DNA of 64,000 nt. Origin: Candidatus Hepatincola sp. Av. GTDB lineage: Bacteria; Pseudomonadota; Alphaproteobacteria; WRAU01; Hepatincolaceae. The position numbers and the translations under genes were made by a program. The notes below the pieces were generated by a model, which was not told where the DNA came from, did not search any database, and saw only the letters and a list, made by a program, of their open reading frames with translations. Positions 44,397 to 53,976 of this stretch are shown in pieces. Position 1 is the stretch's first letter; each line of letters opens with the position of its first letter. The stretch is taken from the NCBI GenBank assembly GCA_023518375.1, contig CP068450.1, positions 186,001-250,000 of the forward strand. Direction: 5' to 3'.

Positions 44397-45089
44397 ATGT
44401 GGAATAGTTTGCAGAAGTTAATCCAAGAAAATGAAATTTTTAGTATAGATCTTCGTTTTACAGACATTATTGGTAATTGGCATAATATAACATTACCTGT
44501 AGCTGCTATAAAAGATTTAGCTGATCTTAACAAAGTGTGTAAAAAATTAAAGCTGAAACTTTTACAAGATAAAGAAATTAGGCATTTTATAGATCCTTTT
44601 TTAGCACATCCTACTTTAGTATGCTTAACAGATTTAGAAGATTTTACTGTTGCTAAAAAAATTGACTCTAATACTACCTATAATATAGAGTTTTATTTAG
44701 AATCTCTAATTGATGATAACGCTATGGAAATTTATACTGGGTTACTTCAAGAAGATGGTATGAAAACTCAACAGCCAAAACAGTCTCAAGTTATATCTTT
44801 ATTAGCACCTCCTGAAGATATATGGCGAGATATTCGTACGGAGATTGTTCTAGCTACAGGGCAAATGGGGGTAAATATTGTAAAACACTATGCTAATTTT
44901 TTAGTTGTGCCACAATCTAACCAAAGTAATTACCAAAACATTATAAAGATTATCACCAATAACTCTATTAACCTTATTGATGATATACAAAAAGTAAAAT
45001 ATGCGATAGCTATGGTTGCTAAAGCTTATAATATCAAGGTAGAAAACCGTATGGGAATTTTTGCAAATTTTAAAGATTTTATAAAATAA
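44397..45089 (+). CDS. Shortened glutamine synthetase-like protein without catalytic residues
   Basis: A 230-residue protein with an intact frame and AAGGAG 10 bases before ATG. The N-terminal segment EIFSIDLRFTDIIGNWHNITLPV matches the GS beta-grasp domain; FIDPFLAHPTLVCLTDLEDF matches [20 protein letters not shown] of GS; APPEDIWRDIRTEIVLATGQMGVNI matches the [20 protein letters not shown] block. The GSSIAGW loop is gone, the E-P-E-F-F metal motif is reduced to YNIEFYL, the H-H-E-V-A-T-A-G-Q-N-E segment became KHYANFLVVPQSN, and the entire C-terminal half is missing. It cannot be an active synthetase. Ten bases after ldhA, probably same transcript. Confidence 0.65.
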   Translation: MWNSLQKLIQENEIFSIDLRFTDIIGNWHNITLPVAAIKDLADLNKVCKKLKLKLLQDKEIRHFIDPFLAHPTLVCLTDLEDFTVAKKIDSNTTYNIEFYLESLIDDNAMEIYTGLLQEDGMKTQQPKQSQVISLLAPPEDIWRDIRTEIVLATGQMGVNIVKHYANFLVVPQSNQSNYQNIIKIITNNSINLIDDIQKVKYAIAMVAKAYNIKVENRMGIFANFKDFIK

Positions 45090-45118
45090 GCAACATTCTA
45101 AACTAATATTTATTTAGC

Positions 45119-46471
45119 TTAGGCTGTTTCATCACCTAAAAGTTTTTCAAGCCATTTAATAGTATATTCACCACTTAGGAAGTCTTTTTGGGCTATAAGT
45201 TTTAAATGTAGTAGTTGGTTAGTCATTACTCCTTCTATAATTAATTCATGCAAAGAGCGTTTTAACCGTAAAATACAATGTTCCCTAGTAGTACCATACA
45301 CAATAAGTTTAGCAATCATACTATCATAATAAGGTGTAATAGTATAACCATTATAAATGGCTGTATCTACCCTTACACCTAAACCTGCTGAGGGGTGAAA
45401 GGTAGTAATTTTACCAGGGTTAGGAGTGAAAGTTTGTGGATCTTCGGCATTAATACGGCATTCAATAGCATGACCAATTCTACGAATATCTGATTGTTTG
45501 TAAGTTAGGGGTTTACCATCTGCTATTCTTAACATTTCATATACTAAATCTACTCTAGTAATAAATTCAGTAACAGGGTGTTCTACTTGTAAACGAGTAT
45601 TCATTTCTATAAAGTAAAACTTACCTTTTTCATATAAGTATTCTATAGTACCAGCACTACGATACTTCATTTTTTTCATAGCTCTAGCAGAAACTTCACA
45701 AATGTAATTACGGTCATCTTTGGTTAAATTAGTTTGCCCAGCTTCTTCAATTACTTTCTGATTCCGCCTTTGTACTGAACAGTCCCTCTCAAACAAGTGA
45801 ATAACATTACCGTAAGTATCACCTAAAATTTGTACTTCAATATGTTTAGGATTACTCAAGAATTTTTCCATATAAACAGAACCATTACCAAAAGCACTAA
45901 GAGCCTCACTTTTTGCGGTGTGATATGCCTCTTTCAGTTCAGAGGCTTTATGAACAATTTTCATACCTCTGCCACCACCACCAGCTGTGGCTTTAATAAT
46001 TACAGGATAAGTTATTTTTTTAGCGATTTTTTCAGCCTCTTCAATAGTAGCTACTTCTCCATTAGAACCAGGAACAGTAGGAAGACCAAACCTTTTAGCT
46101 GTTTTAATAGCTTCAATTTTATCACCCATTGTGCGAATATGGTTAGCCGTAGGACCTATAAATATAAAACCATGAGCTTCAAGCATGTCTACAAATTCAG
46201 CATTTTCAGATAAAAAGCCATAACCAGGGTGAATAGCATCAGCATTCGTAATAATAGCTGCCGATAAAATAGCTTGTTTATTTAAGTAACTATCTGCAGG
46301 ACGTGGAGAACCAATACATACAGCTTCATCTGCTATTTTAACATGCATAGCATTTTTATCTGCTGTAGAATAAACTGCTACAGTTTCTAGATCCATTTCC
46401 TGACAAGCACGAATAATCCTTACAGCAATTTCACCTCTATTGGCAATTAAAACTTTTTTCATAGGTTTCAT
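45119..46471 (-). CDS. accC: Biotin carboxylase subunit of acetyl-CoA carboxylase
   Basis: ATP-grasp enzyme that carboxylates the biotin on AccB, the first step of fatty-acid synthesis. N-terminal KKVLIANRGEIAVRIIRACQEM; ATP loop ATAGGGGRGMKIV; ADAIHPGYGFLSENAEF; RDCSVQRRNQKVIEEAGQ; FIEMNTRLQVEHPVTE. Length 450, normal. A start at the internal ATG 46462 (MKKVLIANRGE) would fit homologues better. Behind accB on the same strand, 62 bases apart. Confidence 0.97.
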   Translation of the reverse strand: MKPMKKVLIANRGEIAVRIIRACQEMDLETVAVYSTADKNAMHVKIADEAVCIGSPRPADSYLNKQAILSAAIITNADAIHPGYGFLSENAEFVDMLEAHGFIFIGPTANHIRTMGDKIEAIKTAKRFGLPTVPGSNGEVATIEEAEKIAKKITYPVIIKATAGGGGRGMKIVHKASELKEAYHTAKSEALSAFGNGSVYMEKFLSNPKHIEVQILGDTYGNVIHLFERDCSVQRRNQKVIEEAGQTNLTKDDRNYICEVSARAMKKMKYRSAGTIEYLYEKGKFYFIEMNTRLQVEHPVTEFITRVDLVYEMLRIADGKPLTYKQSDIRRIGHAIECRINAEDPQTFTPNPGKITTFHPSAGLGVRVDTAIYNGYTITPYYDSMIAKLIVYGTTREHCILRLKRSLHELIIEGVMTNQLLHLKLIAQKDFLSGEYTIKWLEKLLGDETA

Positions 46472-46533
46472 AGGTTTTTTTAATCTCTTATTATTGCATA
46501 TTAAAATTTGTTAGGTATTTGTAGGTTGAGTGA

Positions 46534-47046
46534 TTATTCAATAATTAACAATAATTCATTAAATTCAACAGGGGAGTTATTCTTTACAAAAATTTTAGTT
46601 ACTTTACCAGTTTTAGGTGCTTTAATAGGATTAAAAACTTTCATAGCTTCAATTAATAATAAAGTATCACCTTCATTTACTGTTGAACCAACCTCTACAA
46701 ATGGTGCAGATTCTGGGTTAGCAGAAGTATAAACAATGCCAACCATTGGTGAAAGAATGCTACCTTCATGGTTAGTATAGTCTACATCATTGCTATTAGT
46801 TTCTGTAGTAACACTACTTGGAGTTGCTACAGGAGTTGGGCTAGCATAGCTCATCATCTGTGGGGCAGAGGTAATATTAGTAATACCATGTGGTTGATTT
46901 TCAAGCTCAATGGTAATTTTAAAGATACTGTCCTTATCTTTTGCATTTTTATGTTTAAATTTTAATCTAGTTAGCTTAGATTCATTCATAATATCAGATA
47001 GATCTTTAACTAAATTAGTATAAATTTTAACATCTTCTTTTTTCAT
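46534..47046 (-). CDS. accB: Biotin carboxyl carrier protein of acetyl-CoA carboxylase
   Basis: 170 residues. The N-terminal part holds a helical MKKEDVKIYTNLVKDLSDIMNESKLTRLKFK start; a flexible Ser/Thr/Pro-rich linker; the biotinyl domain GSILSPMVGIVYTSANPESAPFVEVGSTVNEGDTLLLIEAMKVFNPIKA carries biotin on the Lys of EAMKV (usually EAMKM). VEFNELLLIIE ends the domain. Operon with accC downstream. Confidence 0.95.
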   Translation of the reverse strand: MKKEDVKIYTNLVKDLSDIMNESKLTRLKFKHKNAKDKDSIFKITIELENQPHGITNITSAPQMMSYASPTPVATPSSVTTETNSNDVDYTNHEGSILSPMVGIVYTSANPESAPFVEVGSTVNEGDTLLLIEAMKVFNPIKAPKTGKVTKIFVKNNSPVEFNELLLIIE

Positions 47047-47247
47047 TTTGGTAAACTCTTAGATTATATTAACTCTTTGATAGTAACTTAATAAAGTCAA
47101 TCATTAAAATAAATTATATGCTATTTTTCATAAAATTACAAAAAATAGGTAAGTAACACATGAAATAATAATACTTTACTCTGTTCAACTATAACTTGCA
47201 TAATATAGTATAAAAAGCTTAAAAGAATTATAGATTATAATTAGAAA

Positions 47248-47694
47248 TTAATTAGATTGGGCTATTAAATCAATTAACATCAAATAACCAAAATGCTTAG
47301 CACCAGTAATTACTACCTTAGCAATATTAGATACGTAAGATTTATGGCGAAATTCTTCTCGGGCAAAGATATTACTAAGATGCACTTCAAAAATGTTGCA
47401 ATTAGTGGCTCTTAGAGCATCTAAAATAGCAATAGATGTATGAGAATAAGCCCCTAAATTAACAATTATATCGGTAATTTGTAATTCTTCTATTTGATGT
47501 ATTTTATCAATAATAGCACTCTCAGAATTGCTTTGAAAACATAACAAAGGAATTTGGTATGATGTAGCTTTTTTTACACACTCTTTTTCAATCTGGGCAA
47601 GGGTTAAGTTACCATAAATTTTGTTTTCACGGTTACCTAATAAATTTAAGTTAGGACCATTAATAATAAGAATTTTTTTCATAATATTTTTCAT
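47248..47694 (-). CDS. aroQ: 3-dehydroquinate dehydratase, type II
   Basis: Shikimate pathway dehydratase, 148 residues, dodecameric class. IINGPNLNLLGNRE at the start holds the substrate loop; the catalytic Tyr is in the following segment NKIYGNLTLAQIE (Y in x-YG-x-x-TL); VNLGAYSHTSIAILDAL is the second signature; IFEVHLSNIFAREEFRHKSY binds substrate. Start is probably the internal ATG at 47682 (MKKILIINGPN) since the extra MKNI is not typical. aroQ-accB-accC in one orientation is a common bacterial gene order. Confidence 0.95.
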   Translation of the reverse strand: MKNIMKKILIINGPNLNLLGNRENKIYGNLTLAQIEKECVKKATSYQIPLLCFQSNSESAIIDKIHQIEELQITDIIVNLGAYSHTSIAILDALRATNCNIFEVHLSNIFAREEFRHKSYVSNIAKVVITGAKHFGYLMLIDLIAQSN

Positions 47695-47849
47695 AATGTA
47701 TTTAGGTTAATTTCATATAGAAAATAATTTAAAATTAACTATATTTTTTTTATTGCATACTAGTAAAAAAAGTATATTATATGTATGAATTTTTTTATAT
47801 GTTTTTTTAATAGTAGTAGAATCAATTTACCATCTAATTAGGGGTTACA

Positions 47850-49013
47850 ATGAAAGGCACTAATATAATACCTAGTAAAATAAAAAATTATTTAACCTCA
47901 ACTCCTAAATTAGAAACTCCAACCCTAATTTTTGATCTAGATATTCTAAAGAAAAAATATAAAGATTATAAAAAGAATTTTTCTAATATAGAAGTTTACT
48001 ATGCTGTGAAGGCAAATCCTGCTCCTCAAATTTTAAAAACACTTTATAAATTAGGTAGTTGTTTTGATGTTGCATCAATGGAAGAAGCCGAGATATGTTT
48101 AAATTTAGGAATTCCTCCAGAGAAAATCTCTTGGGGAAGTACCATTAAAAAGGCTAATTTAATTAAAGAAGCCTATAATAAAGGTATTCGTTTGTATGCT
48201 TTTGATTCTGAAGAGGAATTACATAAAATAGCCGAAAATGCTCCAAACTCTAAAGTTTTTTGTAGAATCTTAGTAAATAATTCTAATGCTTTGTGGCCTT
48301 TAGCTGCTAAATTTGGTTGTTCTACAGAAATGGCTGAAGAATTATTAATTAAAGCTAAAGAATTAGGTTTAACTAGTTATGGTATTTCCTTTCATGTAGG
48401 TTCCCAGCAAATAGATCTAGATGCTTGGGATGCTGCTATTTCTTTATCAGCCAAAGTATATTTTAACTTAAAAGATAATCACAACATTAAGTTAAACATG
48501 TTAAATATAGGTGGTGGTTACCCTGCTTATGGATATTTAACTAGCCATAGAAGTATTCGCCACTACAAACAACATATCTACGATTCCTTAAAACAACACT
48601 TTTTTGATGAAGAAATAGAACTTATTGCTGAACCAGGAAGGTTTTTAGTTGCTGATGCTGGGGTTATTGTATCGGAAGTAGTTTTAGTTTCTAAAAAATA
48701 CCAAGAAGATGAAGAAAGATGGGTATATTTAGATGTTGGTTTATTTGGTGGTTTAGCAGAAACTATGGGAGAATCTATTAAATATAAAATTCTTACTACT
48801 AAAGATACCGATAAAAACTTAGGTAAGGTAAATTTAGCTGGACCAACTTGTGATGGTACCGATATTCTTTACAAAGAGTTTAAACAAAAAATGCCTATGT
48901 CTTTAAAATCAGGTGATTATGTTTATATTTTATCTACAGGTGCTTATACTACTACTTATTCTTCTATAGGTTTTAATGGTTTTCAACCTTTAAAAGAATT
49001 GTACTTAGATTAA
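47850..49013 (+). CDS. PLP-dependent ornithine/basic amino-acid decarboxylase (alanine racemase fold)
   Basis: Makes a diamine, probably putrescine, from ornithine. 387 residues. PLP-lysine K54 in VYYAVKANPAPQIL; GISFHVGSQQIDLDAW and NIGGGYPAYG phosphate-binding loop; AEPGRFLVADAG; the active-site cysteine motif is GPTCDGTDILYKEF near residue 328, the C-D-x-x-D element of ornithine decarboxylases. DVGLFGGLAETMGESIKY is also typical. Lysine or arginine substrates cannot be excluded. Stands alone between aroQ (divergent) and a HAD gene. Confidence 0.9.
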   Translation: MKGTNIIPSKIKNYLTSTPKLETPTLIFDLDILKKKYKDYKKNFSNIEVYYAVKANPAPQILKTLYKLGSCFDVASMEEAEICLNLGIPPEKISWGSTIKKANLIKEAYNKGIRLYAFDSEEELHKIAENAPNSKVFCRILVNNSNALWPLAAKFGCSTEMAEELLIKAKELGLTSYGISFHVGSQQIDLDAWDAAISLSAKVYFNLKDNHNIKLNMLNIGGGYPAYGYLTSHRSIRHYKQHIYDSLKQHFFDEEIELIAEPGRFLVADAGVIVSEVVLVSKKYQEDEERWVYLDVGLFGGLAETMGESIKYKILTTKDTDKNLGKVNLAGPTCDGTDILYKEFKQKMPMSLKSGDYVYILSTGAYTTTYSSIGFNGFQPLKELYLD

Positions 49014-49216
49014 GTTCTCCTTACACTATTCCTTTCATTGAATTTGAAGTCATTTAGGAATTCTTATTTCATTTCAGCAATGCTTGCTAAATATTAAAAT
49101 AGTATATTTATTAATTTAAGTGGACACTGAAGTGATTTTCACGTGCTATACAATATTGAAAATGTTTTGTATAATGAGAAGTAATACAAAAAGTAATAAA
49201 AGAGTGTATATTTATA

Positions 49217-50005
49217 ATGTTTAAATACTTATTTTCTGATATTGATGGTACCTTGTTACAAAATGGTATGTTTCACGATGAAACAATTAAAAAAATTCAT
49301 AAGTTTATTAATGAAGGTAACCAATTTATTTTGGCTACAGGTAGAATAGATAGTGATATCAAAGCAATTCAAAAAAAATTAGCAATTAATCCTCCTTACC
49401 GTATTTCTCAGAATGGAGCAGTTATAACTAAAGGTGATGAGGTTATTCATGAGGTAGGTATTCCTACTTCTAATTTACAAAAATTAACAGATTACTTATT
49501 TAGTACTATGGAGAAATATAATTTTATATTAGAAGTATCTTTCCAACAGCTTCGTTATTCTAATAAGAAAAGACCCACAGGCATTAACCATGCTTTTACA
49601 ACTCCTATTATGCATGATGATAAACTAAAGGATAGGGCATTAGATGATCCTATCCTTTTTTTAGTACTATCTGAAGATGAAAGTTGTTTTACTGAAATAG
49701 CCGAACATATTCAAAAAAATTTTTCAAGGTTACAAGCTGTAAAAACATCAGAAGGCTGTTTAGAAATTTTACACAGGCAAGCAACAAAAGGTAATGGAAT
49801 TGAAATTGTATTAAGAGATTTAGGTATTTTATCTAAAGAGCATATCTACGTAGTAGGGGATAGTTATAACGATATTTCAATGTTTAAGAAATTTAAAAAT
49901 AGCTTTGTAATGTCTACTTCCCCTAATGATGTGGAAAAATATGCTAACTATAGGGTGAATGTAGTAGGTGAGGTTGTAGATTTTATAAACAATCTTAAAG
50001 ATTAA
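49217..50005 (+). CDS. HAD-superfamily Cof-type phosphatase
   Basis: A 262-residue hydrolase of the Cof subfamily (HAD IIB). Motif I FSDIDGTLL with D8 and D10, motif II FILATGR, motif III Lys in RQATKGNGIEIVL, motif IV GDSYNDISMFK. Cof enzymes act on sugar phosphates or nucleotide derivatives; the substrate cannot be inferred from the sequence. The residues between motifs II and III form the C2 cap (RISQNGAVITKG start). Confidence 0.9.
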   Translation: MFKYLFSDIDGTLLQNGMFHDETIKKIHKFINEGNQFILATGRIDSDIKAIQKKLAINPPYRISQNGAVITKGDEVIHEVGIPTSNLQKLTDYLFSTMEKYNFILEVSFQQLRYSNKKRPTGINHAFTTPIMHDDKLKDRALDDPILFLVLSEDESCFTEIAEHIQKNFSRLQAVKTSEGCLEILHRQATKGNGIEIVLRDLGILSKEHIYVVGDSYNDISMFKKFKNSFVMSTSPNDVEKYANYRVNVVGEVVDFINNLKD

Positions 50006-50050
50006 ACACTTATATAATAATTATATTAAATTACTTTATATTATACCTTC

Positions 50051-50092
50051 CTTAATAAGAAGAAGAGCTAAGTAGCCTTACTTCTTATTAAG
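50051..50092. terminator. Bidirectional hairpin between convergent genes
   Basis: A 12-bp perfect stem, CTTAATAAGAAG at 50051-50062 with its complement at 50081-50092, 18-base loop. It sits in the gap between the HAD gene and the convergent transporter gene; the T tracts are weak, so efficiency is uncertain. Confidence 0.6.
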
Positions 50093-50119
50093 AAATTAAT
50101 TTTCATAAGAATTTTATGT

Positions 50120-51469
50120 TTATATTATAATCATAATAATCATTATAGTTACAATAATAGGGACAATATACTTTACAGTAAATAACCAAGTTTTAAAAAA
50201 AGGAAAAGCAATACTTTCATTATTAGTTAATTCTTTTCTAACATCTTTTTTACTCATACCCCAACCAATCATAAAAGCAATTAGGGTGGCTCCAAAAATA
50301 AATAAGATACTAGTTAATAAATTAGAAAAATCAAAAATATTATTATTAAATATTTTTATACCAGAAAAAATATTAAAGGATAAACATTGTATAAACAATA
50401 AAACAGTTACAATGATACCATTTAAAATAATAGCTTGATTTCTACTAATATTAAATAATTTAATTAAATAAGGAATAGTTACTTCAACTAAAGAAATTGT
50501 AGAAGTAACCGCTGCAAATACCATTACTAAAAAGAAAAGAATTGCTAAAATTATACCAAAATTCATATGGGCAAATACCATAGGTAAGGTAATAAAAGCT
50601 AAACCTGGTCCACCAGTGTTTAAGGAATAGCCAAAAGAGAAAACAGCTGGAATAATTAATAATGCTGCAAAAATTCCTACTAAAGTTCCAATAATAGTAA
50701 TAGAAAGAGCCGATGTTTTTAAATTATAGTTTTTAGGTACAAAACTAGCAAATACTATCATGTTACCTAAACCGACTGATAAAGAGAAAAAGGCTTGTCC
50801 TAAAGCGTTCACCAACATTTTTAGGTTAAAACTTTCCTTATGAAACTCAAATAAGTATTTTACTCCATCAAAAGCATTATTTAGGCTTAAAATTTTAAGC
50901 ACCATAACTACTAATAATACAAATAATAATGGTAATAAAAATAGATTTAACTTTTCTACACCCTCAATAATGCCTTTATAATTAATAAATGATGTAATTA
51001 ATAAAAATACAAAAGAATAAATAAATAACTGTATTGGATTAGCCAATAAATTATTAAAAATGCTTTCATAATATATATGGCTACTACTTGTTTTGTAATG
51101 AATAAAGGTAGTAGCTGAGTTTACTAAATAAAATAGAGTCCAGCCAGCAACTACAAAATAAAAACTCATAATTAAGAACGCTAAAACTGGATTCAAATAA
51201 ATTACTTTAGAAATTACTTTATGATGTTTTAGGTTTGTTAATTTTTCTAAAAAAGGGTGCCCTAAGTATTTGCCAATTACAAATTCAGCAATTAATAGAG
51301 AAAGCCCTATAAATATAGAACATACAATATAAACTAAAATAAAGGTTCCACCCCCATTATTAGCTGTTAAGTATGGAAACCTCCATATATTACCTAAACC
51401 AACAGCTGAACCCGCTGCCGTTAGAATAAATCCTAATTTAGAAAAAGTCTGGTTATTACTTAATGACAT
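50120..51469 (-). CDS. SNF-family sodium-dependent amino-acid transporter (copy 2)
   Basis: Neurotransmitter:sodium symporter family member with LeuT fold, 449 residues. The N-terminal signature SKLGFILTAAGSAVGLGNIWRFPYLTANNGGGTFILVYI contains the unwound TM1 substrate- and sodium-binding site. About 11-12 hydrophobic segments. Its paralogue lies 10 bases further on the same strand (51480-52862) and shares nearly every motif, so the pair arose by tandem duplication and likely imports related amino acids. The TM8 segment AAVTSTISLVEVTIPYL carries the second sodium site residues. Confidence 0.93.
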   Translation of the reverse strand: MSLSNNQTFSKLGFILTAAGSAVGLGNIWRFPYLTANNGGGTFILVYIVCSIFIGLSLLIAEFVIGKYLGHPFLEKLTNLKHHKVISKVIYLNPVLAFLIMSFYFVVAGWTLFYLVNSATTFIHYKTSSSHIYYESIFNNLLANPIQLFIYSFVFLLITSFINYKGIIEGVEKLNLFLLPLLFVLLVVMVLKILSLNNAFDGVKYLFEFHKESFNLKMLVNALGQAFFSLSVGLGNMIVFASFVPKNYNLKTSALSITIIGTLVGIFAALLIIPAVFSFGYSLNTGGPGLAFITLPMVFAHMNFGIILAILFFLVMVFAAVTSTISLVEVTIPYLIKLFNISRNQAIILNGIIVTVLLFIQCLSFNIFSGIKIFNNNIFDFSNLLTSILFIFGATLIAFMIGWGMSKKDVRKELTNNESIAFPFFKTWLFTVKYIVPIIVTIMIIMIII

Positions 51470-51479
51470 TCTTAAAACC

Positions 51480-52862
51480 TTATAAAAACATTGAAATAAT
51501 TAAAATTATAGGTACTCCCACTGGTATAATATATTTTATGGTAAACAGCCACACATTAAAAAGTGGAAAAGCATGGCTATGGTTAGTAGTTACTAACTTC
51601 AAAATATCTGCTTTTTTCATACCCCAACCAATAATAAAAGGTACTAATATTACAGCAAATACAAATAAAATATTAGATAACTGGTTAGCAAAATCAAATA
51701 AACCTAAATTAAATATCTTAAAGCCCATAAATACACTAAATGATAACGCTTGGATTGAGGTTAACACAATTAACCCCAATGTGGTAATGAGAATTGCTAT
51801 TTTTCGGCTACACTTAAATATGTGCGATGTATAAGTAATTACTACTTCAGTTAAAGAAATAGTAGAAGTAATAGCTGCTATAACCATTAATAAAAAGAAT
51901 AATGATGCAAAAGCTATTCCATATTCAAATCCTGCAAAAATTAACGGTAAAGCATGAAAGGTTAAACCAACACCACTTTCTTGGTTAAACCCTGCAAAGA
52001 ATATAGGGGGAATAATTAAAAATACCGTTAAAAGAGAAACTACTAAGGTAATCAAAGTAATAGAAATTGATGCACCTGTAATATTGTAATCTTTCCTTAC
52101 AAACGAGGAAAAAGTAACCATAATGCCTTGTCCTACTGAAAGTGAAAACAAAGCTTGCCCTAATGCACTAATAAATAGTTTTAAGTTTATATCTTTTAAA
52201 TGAAAGGAAGTAAGGTAATGAATCCCCATGGTTACATTTTCGCTAAGTAGCATTTTTACTAAAATTATAATTACTAAAATTAATAATAAAGGAATAAATA
52301 ATAAACTAACTCTTTCTACACCTTCTATTAAGCCAGCATAATTAATAGCAACTGTTAACAATAAAAAAGCAATTGTATAGCTAACAGTTTGGATTGGATT
52401 AGTTGAAAAATTTATAAAAATACTATGATATTGGTTATAAGTTACTAATTTATTGTAAGGAATATTACCTAAAATAGTATTTATCAAATAAAATAAACTC
52501 CAACCACAAACCACGAAGTAAAAACTACATAAAATAATAGCAATAATATAGTAAAGATATAAAAATTTCTGAATTAACTTACTATAATTTAATTTAGATA
52601 TTTTACTTAAAAACGGATTACCTAAATATTTACCAATTACTAATTCAGCAAGTAGCATACATAAGCCTACAAAAATAGTAGCAATAATATAGGTAAATAA
52701 AAAAGTACCACCTCCATTTTCAGCTGTTAAGTAAGGAAGCCTCCAAATAGCACCCAAACCAATAGCCGAACCTGCTGCAGTAAGAATAAAACCTAGTTTT
52801 GAAAATTGTTTAATTTGTAAATCTGCCATGAATACTCCCTTAATAAAACTGCATATAAACAT
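51480..52862 (-). CDS. SNF-family sodium-dependent amino-acid transporter (copy 1)
   Basis: 460-residue paralogue of the following gene: QFSKLGFILTAAGSAIGLGAIWRLPYLTAENGGGTFLFTYI in TM1, and AAITSTISLTEVVITYT in TM8. In TM1 the residues Gly-Ala-Ile-Trp-Arg-Leu replace Gly-Asn-Ile-Trp-Arg-Phe of copy 2; the Asn to Ala change sits at a sodium-site position in LeuT, so ion coupling may differ. The ATG at 52829 (MADLQIKQFSKLGF) is an alternative, better supported start, since the preceding residues MFICSFIKGVF are not typical. Confidence 0.92.
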   Translation of the reverse strand: MFICSFIKGVFMADLQIKQFSKLGFILTAAGSAIGLGAIWRLPYLTAENGGGTFLFTYIIATIFVGLCMLLAELVIGKYLGNPFLSKISKLNYSKLIQKFLYLYYIIAIILCSFYFVVCGWSLFYLINTILGNIPYNKLVTYNQYHSIFINFSTNPIQTVSYTIAFLLLTVAINYAGLIEGVERVSLLFIPLLLILVIIILVKMLLSENVTMGIHYLTSFHLKDINLKLFISALGQALFSLSVGQGIMVTFSSFVRKDYNITGASISITLITLVVSLLTVFLIIPPIFFAGFNQESGVGLTFHALPLIFAGFEYGIAFASLFFLLMVIAAITSTISLTEVVITYTSHIFKCSRKIAILITTLGLIVLTSIQALSFSVFMGFKIFNLGLFDFANQLSNILFVFAVILVPFIIGWGMKKADILKLVTTNHSHAFPLFNVWLFTIKYIIPVGVPIILIISMFL

Positions 52863-53283
52863 AAATTACTTTGTATAAAACAAAGAGTTACTATGGTTTT
52901 GATTAAAGTAATTAAACATAATATCTTTTCTTTATAAGTATGTCAATTTTTTAACTTTTAATTGATACTAACTAGTTCTAGTTGTCTAATTTTTTGCAGA
53001 TACAAAGAAATAAAAACACATAAATACATTTTAAAGTAATTTAATTAATAAAAGGTTGTTTTTTTATATAGATTAATTAATATTGGTTTTTTATTTTTAA
53101 TTGATAATAAAGATATTTTTTACAACGATTCTATAAGTGTTTTTTGCTTTTAAGTAATTCTTTTAAAAAAACAGGTTAAAAAGTAAGTTCTTCCTAAGTA
53201 ATTTTTATTAAGTTTTTATGAGTTTGTTTATTCATTATTTGTTGTGTTAAACTAATTTAATAACATTAAATTTTAGAGGTAAC
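52863..53283. other. AT-rich intergenic region
   Basis: 421 bases between divergent genes; no frame with start and ribosome site. Long poly-T and poly-A runs near 53040-53110. A GAGG ribosome site lies just before the hydrolase start at its end. Confidence 0.4.
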
Positions 53284-53976
53284 ATGTTAAAGAATTTAGT
53301 TCTTCTTCCTGCTTTAATGGCAGATACTAGGCTTTATACAACCCAAGTAGAGGAGCTTAGTAACTTATCTCTAAATATACAATCTTTTGTTAATAAAAAT
53401 TATGATAATATCCAAGATTTTGCTAAGTATGTTATAACTAACACCCCACCAGAAATTGCTTTAATAGGTACCTCTATGGGTGGATATGTAGCTATGGAGA
53501 TTATGCGGCAAAATCCTAAAAAAGTTAAAAAGTTGTGTTTAATTGGCACCAACTATCGGACTGACTATGAAAATAAAAGAATAGAGCGGTTAAATATAAT
53601 TAAAGAATTGCAAAACACTAATGACGCCAATTTTATAGGTATTAATGATAAAGTTATAGCTAGTTATATTTTTGAGGTTACCCCGAAAAAAGATGCACTT
53701 ATAAGAGCTATGATAAAAGATTTAGGGCGTAAAGTATTTATAACCCAACAGCAAATGATACTATCTCGCCCTAATTATGAAGAAGATTTTAAGAATTATC
53801 CCCATACTTTATTCATAGTTGGTGAGCATGATCCTATAACTCCGCCAGATTTAATGGAAGAAATGTGTAGGGTAGCTAATGGTAAAATGGTAATCCTTAA
53901 AGATTGTGGGCATTTAGCCCCTATAGATAAACCAGAGAGAGTTAGTGCTTTAATTAAAGAGTGGTTAGTATCTTAG
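53284..53976 (+). CDS. Alpha/beta hydrolase
   Basis: Small single-domain hydrolase, 230 residues. Nucleophile elbow GTSMGG with Ser64, Asp183 in FIVGEHDPITPP, His210 in LKDCGHLAPIDKPE: a complete triad. The core lacks a big cap, residues 85-165 being helical. Reaction unknown; similar proteins are annotated as lactone, ester or haloperoxidase-like hydrolases. The stop codon overlaps the GTG start of the next gene, so the two are coupled. Confidence 0.9.
   Translation: MLKNLVLLPALMADTRLYTTQVEELSNLSLNIQSFVNKNYDNIQDFAKYVITNTPPEIALIGTSMGGYVAMEIMRQNPKKVKKLCLIGTNYRTDYENKRIERLNIIKELQNTNDANFIGINDKVIASYIFEVTPKKDALIRAMIKDLGRKVFITQQQMILSRPNYEEDFKNYPHTLFIVGEHDPITPPDLMEEMCRVANGKMVILKDCGHLAPIDKPERVSALIKEWLVS

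Noticed and set aside
45830-46213. 127-codon plus-strand frame within accC
   Set aside because: Antisense shadow of a highly conserved gene.
51463-51834. Plus-strand frame of 123 codons inside the SNF transporter gene
   Set aside because: Antisense to a well-supported transporter; the protein has no recognisable features.
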